DNA of 64,000 nt from Oceanobacillus zhaokaii (GTDB lineage: Bacteria > Bacillota > Bacilli > Bacillales > Amphibacillaceae): positions 2,861,001 through 2,925,000 of the forward strand of contig NZ_CP024848.1 of assembly GCF_003352005.1 (NCBI RefSeq), given 5' to 3'. This document shows positions 47,123 through 55,666 of this stretch, piece by piece. The position numbers were made by a program, and so were the translations under genes. Below the pieces are notes generated by a model. That model did no database searches, was not told the DNA's origin, and saw only the letters and a list, made by a program, of their open reading frames with translations. Within the stretch, counting starts at the first letter, position 1; every line of letters begins with the position of its first letter.

Positions 47123-47884
47123 TTAAAAAATAAGGCTAATTCCACTAATTAATATAATCACCAAAATTACGATCCGCATGACATTTGATGGGATTTTATC
47201 TGTTAATTTACTGCCTATCAGTGCTCCTGGAATTGACCCACAAAGAAGATTACCTACTAATATATAATCTATGTGCCCTAAACCAGCCATAAGAATGCCT
47301 ACTATAGAAACAAGTAAAAAAGCATGTGTAATGTCTGTACCAACCAATTCCGAAGATTTAAGATTATAAAAATATAAGATAAACAAAGCAAATAGACTTC
47401 CAGCTCCAATTGAAGTTACACCTACAATGGCTCCGATAATTACACCTGCAATTATCGTGATATGGCGCTTTTCACTCAACGGCTTTAATTTCCAGCGATT
47501 AACTGGAGTGCGAATAATGAAAATTTGAACTAGTGTAATGATGGATACAATAACTAGAACTAACCCAAGCAGAAGTATGATTAATGCTTCATTATAATAA
47601 CTGGAAAAAAAGTAATAAAAAAGGAAATTTGCTAGAATGGCTGCTGGCAGACTGCCTATTGCTAAATATTTCACAAGTTGAAAATTAACCGTTTTTTGTC
47701 TGATGTGCTGAATTGCACCAAATAATTTAGTAATTGAATTATAGGCAAAATCCGTACCAATCGCGATTACAGGATTAATACCCAAGAGTACTAAAATTGG
47801 AGTAAGTAAAGAAGCACCTCCCACTCCCGTCATTCCTACTAAACTTCCAACTAAAAATCCTATCAAAATCATGTCAATACTCAT
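47123..47884 (-). CDS. TSUP-family (TauE/SafE) membrane permease
   Basis: About 253 residues with seven to eight membrane helices and the duplicated TSUP pattern: LVGSLVGMTGVGGASLLTPI near the N-terminus and GAIVGVTSIGAGSLFALFIL at mid-protein. I take the ATG at 47884, nine bases after GAGGTG. TSUP proteins move sulfite, sulfonates, thiosulfate or other small anions. It lies between mnx and the sulfotransferase genes, so sulfur-anion transport linked to sulfation is possible, though not shown. Confidence 0.85.
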   Translation of the reverse strand: MSIDMILIGFLVGSLVGMTGVGGASLLTPILVLLGINPVIAIGTDFAYNSITKLFGAIQHIRQKTVNFQLVKYLAIGSLPAAILANFLFYYFFSSYYNEALIILLLGLVLVIVSIITLVQIFIIRTPVNRWKLKPLSEKRHITIIAGVIIGAIVGVTSIGAGSLFALFILYFYNLKSSELVGTDITHAFLLVSIVGILMAGLGHIDYILVGNLLCGSIPGALIGSKLTDKIPSNVMRIVILVIILISGISLIF

Positions 47885-47911
47885 TTGTTTAATCACCTCA
47901 CATTTCTTTTA

Positions 47912-48002
47912 TTAGAAAACTTGGTTGTCACCAAGCCTTCCTGTGAAGCCTTAGTTGCACTTATGCAGCATAAGAAAGTTCTGTACTTTCTTATCTGCTA
48001 AA
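47912..48002 (+). repeat. dispersed two-hairpin element, copy 4 (near consensus)
   Basis: Runs from TTAGAAAACTTGGTTGTCAC to TTTCTTATCTGCTAA. The 469-base gap 47897-48365 contains this copy and the next, and no gene. Confidence 0.9.
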
Positions 48003-48130
48003 AGAAGTTTTATCTAGCTCCTGTATAATTAGAATGTAACAACATTACTTTTATCTCGCTTATAAAGTAATTTGGATTGAATCCCTATGACAAATTCATA
48101 TGTTCCATAGATTCATAGTAAAGGGGATGA

Positions 48131-48256
48131 CAAACAGCCAAGCGTTTTTTTAGAAAACTTGATTGTCATCAAGCCTTTCGATGACAACCTTAGTTGCCCT
48201 TATGCAGATAGGAAAGTTTATACTTTCCTATCTGCCAAGAAAACCTTGGCTGTTTG
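48131..48256. terminator. hairpin arms flanking a repeat element
   Basis: CAAACAGCCAAG (48131-48142) and CTTGGCTGTTTG (48245-48256) are perfect complements on either side of the element at 48150-48238. They look like an old terminator stem whose loop received the element. Confidence 0.6.
48150..48238 (+). repeat. dispersed two-hairpin element, copy 5
   Basis: TTAGAAAACTTGATTGTCATC ... TTAGTTGCCCTTATGCAGAT ... TATACTTTCCTATCTGCC. Compensating base changes keep both hairpins (ATAGGAAAGT with ACTTTCCTAT). Confidence 0.9.
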
Positions 48257-48365
48257 TAGAAGATGAATCCAAGGAGATTTATCCATAAGCCTGTGTCTGC
48301 CTCTGGATTACCATTTTAAAGAATTAAGCATTGTAAATTTTTGCAAGAAACTCTTTTATAACATA

Positions 48366-49166
48366 CTACATTTTGCTTAAACTTTTTTTAAATGCATCCA
48401 TTTCTTGTAGGGTTTTAGCGTCTAATGCTTGAATTTTCTCTTCAAATTGTTTTCTTGCGTATTTATATAATTCAATATCTAAGTGGTTTTTTGCAGCAAT
48501 TTTATCACGTACATTTTGGGGTACTTTCTCTTTTTTCGGGCGGTTTTTTCCTGCATTTTTTGTTCGGTACTGAATTTCCTCCCAACCAAATCTCTCTTTC
48601 ATGAGAAAGAGAGATTCTGCGAATAATTCAGTTATGCCAACCACCGAAAAATGTTCAGCCATATTTTTTTTGGCGGTTTCTAAACTGAGAGGTTCTTTGC
48701 CACAGAAAAAACGGGTTTGTACGTTAGGTTCTGCTTGTAGATTAAAGTCATCACTGTCAATAAACTCTTCAAGACTCATACCTTTGACCTTTTCATGCCA
48801 ACGATTCGTTGGTACAAGGAGAATATGATAGTAAGCTGAAATGAATCGTTCAACAGGGTCTCGGAGCATCGTAATGTAGGTGAAGGGCTTTGGAAAATAT
48901 TCGTGTGTTCCAAATAGGAAATGGCCATATATAAATTTCAAACTATTTCTAAATTCATCTGAAAGTTTAACTACCTCTTCTTCCATAAACGGACATCTGT
49001 ACGTTTCTTCCAGATTGTATTGCTTCTTGATGACACCTCTTAGTGATTGACCTGCTGTTTTTGGTATATGCATAAAAAGTAAAAACTCATTTATTTTATT
49101 TGATTTACTTGTATTATTTTTTTGACCTGTTTTATTTTTTTGACCTATTTTATTTTTTTTACCCAT
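48366..49166 (-). CDS. sulfotransferase (Sulfotransfer_2-like)
   Basis: 266 residues. After a Lys/Asn-rich head with a short repeat (KIGQKNKTGQKN), the PAPS-binding signatures are clear: the 5'-phosphosulfate loop HIPKTAGQSL (33-42) and the 3'-phosphate motif LRDPVERFISAYYH (101-114). The form IPKTAG and the following GHFLFGTHEY resemble carbohydrate sulfotransferases of the heparan 2-O/6-O type. It lies eight bases after another sulfotransferase gene, behind a glycosyltransferase, so a glycan acceptor is likely. PAPS would come from the divergent sat-cysC genes. No signal peptide, so a cytoplasmic (mother-cell) reaction is expected. Confidence 0.88.
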   Translation of the reverse strand: MGKKNKIGQKNKTGQKNNTSKSNKINEFLLFMHIPKTAGQSLRGVIKKQYNLEETYRCPFMEEEVVKLSDEFRNSLKFIYGHFLFGTHEYFPKPFTYITMLRDPVERFISAYYHILLVPTNRWHEKVKGMSLEEFIDSDDFNLQAEPNVQTRFFCGKEPLSLETAKKNMAEHFSVVGITELFAESLFLMKERFGWEEIQYRTKNAGKNRPKKEKVPQNVRDKIAAKNHLDIELYKYARKQFEEKIQALDAKTLQEMDAFKKSLSKM

Positions 49167-49174
49167 TCTTTTAC

Positions 49175-50017
49175 CTACTCCTTCTCCTTTTTTTTCTTGA
49201 AAGGGTATAACTTTAAGGCATGGGGAGCGTGTTTCGTAATTGCCTCACGTATCTTTTCTTCCATCTTGAAATCATAATATTTATTTTTATTTTGATTCTC
49301 TAAATCAAGTTTTCTTTCGTACTCCATACCTGTAAGTTTATTTATAATGGATGGGTCTTTGACAATATCTTCGTATTTAATAAGATGAATATGATCCTGG
49401 TACTCTAAATAGCGTTGACAAAATAAATCATAAATTTTTACTTGTTTAATCAATAACTCTTCTTTAGACTCTGTAATATCTCTAAGCTCTGACCATACCC
49501 CTTCAGCAGCAGGCAATCGCCCCCGGCTAATCGGAATGTCTAGAGATAACCAAGACAAAATAGTTGGAACAGGATCTCTTACAATAGCGATAATAGAAAA
49601 TTTTTCAGATTCGATAAGCTCAGGAAGAATGCTAGTATAATGTGCATTATGTTTTATGCCCAATGTGAAGTGCTTATCTTTTACCGGCAAGACAACACTA
49701 CGTTTTTTGAACGTTTTATCCTTTTGCCTTACCCCATTTTTAGGTGAATTAAAATAATTTGTTGATGCAGTTCCATCAACATTGCGCTTATCCTTAATTG
49801 GTTCATTGTTCAAGATTTTTTTTCGGATTTCTTTAAAGTCATCCGTTACTTGTTTCGTGAGATTATTGGCATTTTTTCCATTTAAAAACCACTTCGTTTG
49901 CCAGCCTGGTTCACTTAAACAGACACAGTTAGATAAATTATCTATTAAAGCAGCAGTTAGTGTCGTTCCTCCTCGGGGAATTCCCGTTACAATTAAATCC
50001 TTTTTTAATTGGCTCAC
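49175..50017 (-). CDS. sulfotransferase
   Basis: 280 residues with the 5'-phosphosulfate loop TGIPRGGTTLTAAL (11-24) and the 3'-phosphate motif IVRDPVPTILSWLS (145-158). It differs strongly from the second sulfotransferase downstream, so the two may modify different positions or acceptors. Its ATG overlaps the stop of the glycosyltransferase gene by four bases (ATGA), indicating translational coupling. It transfers sulfate from PAPS; the acceptor is unknown. Confidence 0.87.
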   Translation of the reverse strand: MSQLKKDLIVTGIPRGGTTLTAALIDNLSNCVCLSEPGWQTKWFLNGKNANNLTKQVTDDFKEIRKKILNNEPIKDKRNVDGTASTNYFNSPKNGVRQKDKTFKKRSVVLPVKDKHFTLGIKHNAHYTSILPELIESEKFSIIAIVRDPVPTILSWLSLDIPISRGRLPAAEGVWSELRDITESKEELLIKQVKIYDLFCQRYLEYQDHIHLIKYEDIVKDPSIINKLTGMEYERKLDLENQNKNKYYDFKMEEKIREAITKHAPHALKLYPFKKKKEKE

Positions 50018-50967
50018 TTTTCCCCCTCCTTTCTACCCTTTTTCTTCTTTTTTACTTTTGGTTCAGCACCTAAATTTACATTTTTAAATCTTGTATTCTG
50101 TAATAAGCCGCTCTTGGAATTAAGAAACTGATTTACTTTTTCAATAGAAGTATCCGGACCCGCATAATTAAATCTCGTTTTCTGGATTAATCCATTTTCG
50201 TTAGTGAATTTATGATAATGCAGGATATATGGATTTACCTCTTGAGGTGATAGCTTTTGTTTTACCTTAATAGGTGTTGAATAGTTCATTTCAATCGGAA
50301 ACAATTTAACTGGAATGTTTTCTGCTACAAGTGCTAAAGATAAGGAATGTTGATCGGCAAAATACTTACGCTCAGCAAGCTCACCCATTTTATGATAATT
50401 ATCCATTAATAATAATGCGTATTTCTCCCATGATGCATGTAATCTTTTTATATATGTTTTTGGTATCGACAGTACCCCACTATTAAAATAAGGAACTGTC
50501 TTATTTTGTTTGATTCCTGTGGTAGTTACACGTTGATCAGGTAATTCCAATTCAAAATAGGAAAACATATACTTCCATTGATCAATTGTAAGCGGATCAT
50601 TATTTACCGGTTTTGCTTGAAAGAAATTTTGGTCTATTTCCTTATAAAAGTCACGAACTACGACTGTATCGCAATCAAGAGCAACTAAAACATCACACTC
50701 ATCCTCAATTTCAAGCAGCCTTATTTTATTGCAATGAGGTGATCTGGAATCAAAAGGCTGAACAATCCGCACATCAACGCCAATACGCTCAAGTTCCAAT
50801 TTCACATCCTTATCTACAGATTTAACAAAATTAGCTACTAATTTTTCTTTTGCTAGCTTTCCACCAAACTGATTAATGGTTTTAAAAAGAGCTAATATCC
50901 TAAAGTGAAATTTAGGAATATCCTCTCCAACACATGTAATTAATAACTTAGGTGAATCTTTATCCAT
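50014..50967 (-). CDS. glycosyltransferase-like protein with DxD motif
   Basis: About 317 residues from an ATG nine bases after AAGGAG. It resembles nucleotide-sugar transferases of the GT-A/GT8-like type: LLEIEDECDVLVALDCDTVV holds a DxD motif (Asp98-Cys-Asp100) that would bind the metal and nucleotide sugar, and a second conserved stretch is NSGVLSIPKTYIKRLH. The C-terminus is Lys-rich (KVKKKKKGRKEGE). First gene of the glycosyltransferase-sulfotransferase-sulfotransferase operon, with a sigma-K-like promoter. It probably adds a sugar that is later sulfated; donor and acceptor unknown. Confidence 0.75.
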   Translation of the reverse strand: MDKDSPKLLITCVGEDIPKFHFRILALFKTINQFGGKLAKEKLVANFVKSVDKDVKLELERIGVDVRIVQPFDSRSPHCNKIRLLEIEDECDVLVALDCDTVVVRDFYKEIDQNFFQAKPVNNDPLTIDQWKYMFSYFELELPDQRVTTTGIKQNKTVPYFNSGVLSIPKTYIKRLHASWEKYALLLMDNYHKMGELAERKYFADQHSLSLALVAENIPVKLFPIEMNYSTPIKVKQKLSPQEVNPYILHYHKFTNENGLIQKTRFNYAGPDTSIEKVNQFLNSKSGLLQNTRFKNVNLGAEPKVKKKKKGRKEGEK

Positions 50968-51018
50968 AAAATCAAACTCCTTATCAATTTTTAGCTGCAA
51001 TACTTCTAGTCAGAAAAC

Positions 51019-51045
51019 TTATATATGTATCTATACTCTTTTAGT
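51019..51045 (-). promoter_or_regulatory. sigma-K-like promoter of the glycosyltransferase/sulfotransferase operon
   Basis: Minus strand AC (51044-51045), 16 bases, CATATATAA (51019-51027), one mismatch to CATANNNTA, about 50 bases before the start codon. Confidence 0.5.
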
Positions 51046-51192
51046 CTAAAATTGATTGGACGAATATATTAAGGAAATAGTTTAATATAATCTGCTCTAT
51101 GGAATCATTAGTACCTTGATTTCAAATACGAATTAACGAAAGGAAACCGAATTCTGCTTTTACTATACATTTTGCTACATTAGAAACTTTGA

Positions 51193-51336
51193 ACAAAAGC
51201 GCAAGTGCCTTGATCACCCTTAGGTATAGCTTAATTAAGTAAGAAATCATAGTGGCGTTTTTTGCTACATGGAGGTCGTAACTTTTGACTTGGACGTTGT
51301 AGGCAATGGTGCTGGACGTGCCTATTCCTACAAGAA
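51193..51336. repeat. degenerate interspersed repeat, family with 53.6 kb copy
   Basis: AAAGCGCAAGTGCCTTGATC and ACCCTTAGG at the left and GGCAATGGTGCTGGACGTGCC at the right echo the ends of the better-preserved copy at 53641-53738. Confidence 0.45.
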
Positions 51337-51459
51337 TTTTTTTCTATACTTTCATATAAACAAAAAAAGCTGGTTTAATTTTGCATGGTGAATCCGAGCA
51401 TCTAGAACCATCACAGTCTTTTGCATTCTCTTTATTAAGTAGCTTAAGGGGATTATCAA

Positions 51460-51478
51460 CTAACCAAAGTTTGGTTAG
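51460..51478. promoter_or_regulatory. perfect palindrome, possible operator
   Basis: CTAACCAAA and TTTGGTTAG flank a single G. No T-run follows, so a protein-binding site is more likely than a terminator. Confidence 0.3.
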
Positions 51479-51824
51479 AAGGTGGTAGCTTGCGGTTGTT
51501 TGTCCAATAACATCACTAACATGTAATCCACTCTATTGTAGGTAAATAGCTATTTTTTCGATTCTACACTTTTTGTTTACACAAATAATAGAAAAAAACG
51601 TATGAATATATTAGTCTCAATAGTTGCATGATTATAGCTGACTTTTTTATTAAGGGGGCAAGTAAGAGTAAGATATTCGCGGAAAATATACGCTAGGACT
51701 ATTTCAGTCTTAAAAAAGGTGTGTATAAGAAAAAAATAAGAAATCAATTATAATCTGATTCCAATATTAGCGTTTAGGGATTTGAAACACCTTTAATCTA
51801 TATTCTTCTAATAGGAGGTTTTAT

Positions 51825-52430
51825 ATGAGTAAAGATATACAATACCATTCTAGTTTAATAACTAGTAAAGATAGGCAGCATAAAAATAACCATAAAAGCA
51901 AAGTGTTATGGCTGACAGGACTTTCAGGAACAGGTAAATCTACATTAGCTGTGCATGTAGAAAGAGAGCTGCATAATCTTGGAGTTAAAACCTATATCCT
52001 TGACGGTGATAATCTCCGTTTCGGAATCAATTCCGACCTTAGATTCAGTGACGAAGATCGTAAAGAAAACATTAGAAGAATAGCAGAAATCAGCAAATTA
52101 TTTGTCGATGCTGGAATTGTTGTTCTAGTTGCTGCTATTTCCCCTTTTAGTCAAGATCGCCAACAGGCAAGGGAAAAGTTGTCAGAAGGAGAATTTGTTG
52201 AAATTTATGTGAAATGTAGTCTTGAAGAATGTGAAAGACGTGACCCGAAAGGCTTATACAAGAAGGCAAGGGCAGGAGAAATCACTTCGTTTACAGGAAT
52301 ATCATCCCCCTATGAGGAGCCATTAAATCCTGAAATCATCGTAGAATCAGATAAGCAGTCTATAGAAGAAATGGTTCAACAGGTCCTTACCTATCTAAAA
52401 GCAAATGGTTTGTTGGAAACAGAGGATTAA
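51825..52430 (+). CDS. cysC: adenylylsulfate kinase (APS kinase)
   Basis: 201 residues. It phosphorylates APS at the 3' position to give PAPS, the donor for sulfotransferases. The P-loop [13 protein letters not shown] is at about 31-43; [20 protein letters not shown] and [20 protein letters not shown] are the usual APS-binding and lid segments. AGGAGG precedes the ATG. It is followed by sat 34 bases after its stop. No PAPS reductase or sulfite reductase genes are in the window, so this pair looks dedicated to sulfation rather than assimilation. Confidence 0.95.
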   Translation: MSKDIQYHSSLITSKDRQHKNNHKSKVLWLTGLSGTGKSTLAVHVERELHNLGVKTYILDGDNLRFGINSDLRFSDEDRKENIRRIAEISKLFVDAGIVVLVAAISPFSQDRQQAREKLSEGEFVEIYVKCSLEECERRDPKGLYKKARAGEITSFTGISSPYEEPLNPEIIVESDKQSIEEMVQQVLTYLKANGLLETED

Positions 52431-52464
52431 CATACTGGAACAGGTAGAAAAGGAGAGTTTGATT

Positions 52465-53625
52465 ATGATTCTTCCTCACGGAGGTAAATTAATACAAAAA
52501 GAAGTACTAGATGACCATTTTCTAACATTGTTGGAAAGAACAGACAAGATGCCTGAAATTGAACTTTCACCATGGGGCTTATCTGATTTAGAATTAATTG
52601 CTAATGGTGCATTCAGCCCGCTCGAAGGTTTCATGAATGAGCAAGATTATATAAGCGTTCTTCAAAACATGAGACTTTCGAATGGGATTGTATGGTCTAT
52701 TCCAATCACTCTCGCAGTTACAGCAGAAAAAGCAAATGAATTACGCTTAGGTGAAGAAGTTTCCTTAATAGGAAAAGACAGAAAGGTAGTTGGATTTCTA
52801 AAATTAGAAGAAAAATTCCATTATGATAAAGACCTAGAGGCTCAAAGTGTTTACGGTACAACTGACAAAGATCATCCTGGGGTTAAAAAGTTATTTGAAA
52901 AAGGAGATGTATACCTTGCGGGTCCTATCTATCTAGTAAATAGACCAACCCATGCTCCTTTCACTCAATATTTAAAAGATCCGATTGAAACAAGAAAAAT
53001 GTTTTCTGATTTAGGCTGGGAAACGGTTGTTGGGTTTCAAACGCGAAATCCAGTTCATAGAGCACATGAATATATTCAAAAATGTGCTCTCGAAACGGTC
53101 GATGGGCTCTTATTAAATCCACTCGTGGGAGAAACAAAATCGGATGATATACCTGCGAGGATTCGAATGGAAAGTTATGAAATTCTCCTTAAGCATTACT
53201 ATCCAAAAGATCGAGTTCGCCTTATAATCTTTCCTGCTGCAATGAGATACGCAGGACCAAGGGAAGCGGTATTTCATGCGATTGTTCGAAAAAACTACGG
53301 TTGTACACATTTTATTGTAGGAAGAGATCATGCAGGAGTCGGAGATTATTACGGAACTTATGATGCCCAAAAAATTTTTTCGAACTTTACTAAAGAAGAA
53401 TTAGGAATTATGCCCTTATTTTTTGAGCATAGCTTCTATTGTAAAAAATGTAACAGTATGACTTCTTATAAAACATGCCCGCATAATGATGATGACCACC
53501 TTATTCTTTCAGGTACGAAAGTACGCGCAATGCTTAGAAAGGGAGAAATACCTCCACCTGAATTCACCCGTCCGGAAGTTGCAAAAATATTGATTTCTGG
53601 AATGAAAACAAAAACTGACAATTAA
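52465..53625 (+). CDS. sat: sulfate adenylyltransferase (ATP sulfurylase)
   Basis: About 386 residues, the Bacillus Sat length. It makes APS from sulfate and ATP. Key motifs: [12 protein letters not shown] (phosphate-binding and HxxH), [12 protein letters not shown], and a C-terminal Cys pattern [17 protein letters not shown]. The ATG at 52465 follows GGAG by nine bases; a frame open to 52405 overlaps cysC and lacks a signal. Co-transcribed with cysC, divergent from the sulfotransferase operon. Confidence 0.95.
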   Translation: MILPHGGKLIQKEVLDDHFLTLLERTDKMPEIELSPWGLSDLELIANGAFSPLEGFMNEQDYISVLQNMRLSNGIVWSIPITLAVTAEKANELRLGEEVSLIGKDRKVVGFLKLEEKFHYDKDLEAQSVYGTTDKDHPGVKKLFEKGDVYLAGPIYLVNRPTHAPFTQYLKDPIETRKMFSDLGWETVVGFQTRNPVHRAHEYIQKCALETVDGLLLNPLVGETKSDDIPARIRMESYEILLKHYYPKDRVRLIIFPAAMRYAGPREAVFHAIVRKNYGCTHFIVGRDHAGVGDYYGTYDAQKIFSNFTKEELGIMPLFFEHSFYCKKCNSMTSYKTCPHNDDDHLILSGTKVRAMLRKGEIPPPEFTRPEVAKILISGMKTKTDN

Positions 53626-53640
53626 AATTGATGTTTAGCT

Positions 53641-53738
53641 CTGGGCGCCTTGATCACCCTCAAGGCTTTCAATTAATTTTTTCCACAGCGTGTTCACAAC
53701 TTAAGACCTCAGGGGGATAGGCGCTGGAGCTGGATTTT
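53641..53738. repeat. GC-rich interspersed repeat with inverted ends
   Basis: GGGCGCCTTGATCACCCTCA at the left and AGGGGGATAGGCGCTGGAGC at the right are imperfect complements. The type is familiar from Bacillaceae intergenic regions; a degenerate copy is at 51.2 kb. It separates sat from the PHP gene. Confidence 0.6.
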
Positions 53739-53759
53739 TAACGAAGGGAATGTGATCGG

Positions 53760-54566
53760 ATGACTGAAAATGATTTAGTTAAAGTAATAGAAACAGGATA
53801 TTTTGATCTTCACATGCATACAACGGCATCCGACGGAATTTATTCACCCAGAGATCTCGTGAAAAAAGCTCATGACGCTGGGTTAAAAACGATTGCCATT
53901 ACGGATCACGATACCCTCGGAGGAATCGACGAAGCACAGCAATCAGGAATTAAATATGGTGTTAACGTCATTGCAGGGATAGAGTTAAGCACAAAGTATA
54001 AAGGACAGAGCGTTGATATTCTCGGTTACAATGTGAGCATCAACAATGAATTAACTGATATTTTGTCACAATTACGTGATGGACGAGTAGAAAGGGCGCT
54101 TCTTATCATTAAAAAATTCACGGAATTGGGAATGTCCATTACGTTAGAGGATGTGAAGCAGTTCAGCAAGGGAAATGTGATTGCCAGACCCCATATTGCC
54201 ATGGCTATTGTGCAAAAAGGATATGTAGCAGACTATCAAACTGTATTTGATGACTATTTGGCGGATGGGAAGCCATGTGCTTTGGATAAGCTCATTCTTT
54301 CTCCAAAAGAAGGAATTGACCTTATACACCGGGCAGGCGGCAAAACCGTATTAGCACACCCTGTGTTGATTAATGACGATAACCTTGTACGTGAACTCAT
54401 GCAATTTCCTTTCGACGGAATCGAGGTGTGGCATCGAATGCAGAATGCAGATGATAATGCCCGCTACAAGCTGATAGCAAATGAATATCATTTACTAATG
54501 ACGGGAGGCTCTGATTTTCATAACGATGAACATTTTCTGGGTCAATTCGGATTAAAGTGGAAATGA
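53760..54566 (+). CDS. PHP-domain phosphoesterase (possible pAp phosphatase)
   Basis: 268 residues of the PHP family. Metal-binding motifs in order: DLHMHTTASDG (16-26), AITDHDTLGG (46-55), AGIELS, ARPHIA, LAHPV and GGSDFHND near the C-terminus. Related PHP proteins (Chromobacterium 3',5'-nucleotide bisphosphate phosphatase, E. coli YciV/RNase AM) remove phosphate from pAp or act on 5' RNA ends. Placed after sat-cysC and near sulfotransferases, a role in removing pAp, the inhibitory by-product of PAPS-dependent sulfation, is attractive. A GAAGGGAATGTGATCGG leader precedes the ATG. Family certain, substrate inferred. Confidence 0.88.
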   Translation: MTENDLVKVIETGYFDLHMHTTASDGIYSPRDLVKKAHDAGLKTIAITDHDTLGGIDEAQQSGIKYGVNVIAGIELSTKYKGQSVDILGYNVSINNELTDILSQLRDGRVERALLIIKKFTELGMSITLEDVKQFSKGNVIARPHIAMAIVQKGYVADYQTVFDDYLADGKPCALDKLILSPKEGIDLIHRAGGKTVLAHPVLINDDNLVRELMQFPFDGIEVWHRMQNADDNARYKLIANEYHLLMTGGSDFHNDEHFLGQFGLKWK

Positions 54567-54644
54567 AGGAATCCTATTTGTTTGAATAAAACAAAATGAC
54601 AAAAGCACCAAAAATATAAAAAGTCTTAAAAGGAGGAAAAATAA

Positions 54645-55232
54645 TTGGAAAATTTTAAATCTATATCTGTCACTAGAACGAAAGGTAGTAAAAGTCTTAA
54701 AATTAGTAATCCAACTTCTTATAAGGTTATTGGTCAAGGTAAACAAGGAGCCGTTTTTCAACTCACGCCCCAAAAATGCGTAAAAATTTTTGCTAATCCT
54801 AAACAAGCAAAAAAAGAGATAAGAATAATGAAGGAGTTGGAAGGCTTACCTTTTATGCCAAAAACATTTGAAACTGGTACTAATTATATTGTAATGGAAT
54901 TTGTGAAAGGTGTTCCCATAGATCAGTATTTAAAAGAAAAAGGGACTTTATCTAATTCCTTGACGAAACAAATCATAGTTCTAGTGAAAGCAATGAAGCA
55001 ATATAATAAAACGAATGTAGAAAATAAACATGTACTTGTAACAGAGGAAGGAGTAGTAAAGAAAATAGATCATGGGAGTAAACATTTTATAGATAACCGT
55101 AATTCTGTCCCCTATAAAATATTTAGAACGTTAGATAAGTTAGATTTATTGGATACGTTTCTGGATCAAGTAAAGGAAATTGAACCTCAACTGTATGAAG
55201 ATTGGAAAAAGAAAATAAGAAATAGTAGGTGA
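54645..55232 (+). CDS. small protein kinase-like protein with altered catalytic loop
   Basis: 195 residues, starting at a TTG eight bases after AAAGGAGG. It shows the upper kinase lobe: glycine loop VIGQGKQGAVFQL (28-40), Lys47 in CVKIF, Glu58 in KKEIRIM, hinge MEFVKG (84-89), and a metal-binding DHG (142-144) in place of DFG. The catalytic loop is unusual: where HRD and the following Asn are expected I read KTN (122-124) and His129. It resembles small YrzF-type kinase-like proteins of bacilli. It could be a pseudokinase or an atypical kinase for coat proteins. It is 78 bases after the PHP gene. Confidence 0.7.
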   Translation: MENFKSISVTRTKGSKSLKISNPTSYKVIGQGKQGAVFQLTPQKCVKIFANPKQAKKEIRIMKELEGLPFMPKTFETGTNYIVMEFVKGVPIDQYLKEKGTLSNSLTKQIIVLVKAMKQYNKTNVENKHVLVTEEGVVKKIDHGSKHFIDNRNSVPYKIFRTLDKLDLLDTFLDQVKEIEPQLYEDWKKKIRNSR

Positions 55233-55666
55233 TTATCGAAACTTTATAAGCAGAATTATACTGACTACGAGAGTAAAGTAAATTTATATCCAGTTAACCC
55301 GACATTTTACAACTGCATCTGAATAGCTAAGACGATGATGGTTGAGGAATTTCTCTTCCAATTAAACATCGTCTTCAAACATTCATCCACCTCATCGAGC
55401 CCAAGATTGTACAAGGATTCGAATGGTGTAACTGAAAACTAAACTGCAGTATACCGTTTCCAAAATCATACATTGAAGTTATGATGAAGCGTATTTACCT
55501 AAACATTATTAAAACTGAAAGGCAGCATTATGCTGCCTTTCAGTTTTAATCTGCTATTATGGAAGATTTATCTTTTCTTAATTTGTGTTTCTTCATTCCG
55601 GGACCTTTAACATCATGTTAAACTTTATTATATCAAAGCAAATCTTTCCTTATTTATTCAAATCTT
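55233..55666. other. 434-base gap between the kinase-like gene and galU
   Basis: Holds a hairpin (AAGACGATG/CATCGTCTT, 55329-55375), a strong terminator (55511-55547) and, on the minus strand at about 55316-55445, a stop-free frame reading SLYNLGLDEVDECLKTMFNW that may be a gene fragment without a start. Confidence 0.35.
55511..55547. terminator. bidirectional terminator
   Basis: AAAACTGAAAGGCAGCA pairs perfectly with TGCTGCCTTTCAGTTTT around TTA; it serves convergent transcripts (kinase-like and galU). Confidence 0.85.

Larger units (their letters stand above)
51001..51824. other. 824-base divergent gap before cysC
   Basis: Contains the sigma-K-like promoter, a degenerate GC-rich repeat (51193-51336) and a perfect palindrome CTAACCAAAGTTTGGTTAG (51460-51478). 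I looked for an S-box (SAM) leader ahead of cysC and saw none. No gene is supported. Confidence 0.5.

Noticed and set aside
51540..51824. SAM (S-box) riboswitch ahead of cysC-sat
   Set aside because: Searched by eye for the conserved S-box core and terminator; not present.
51825..53625. Assimilatory sulfate reduction operon
   Set aside because: No PAPS/APS reductase, sulfite reductase or siroheme genes nearby; neighbours are sulfotransferases. Genes elsewhere in the genome cannot be excluded.
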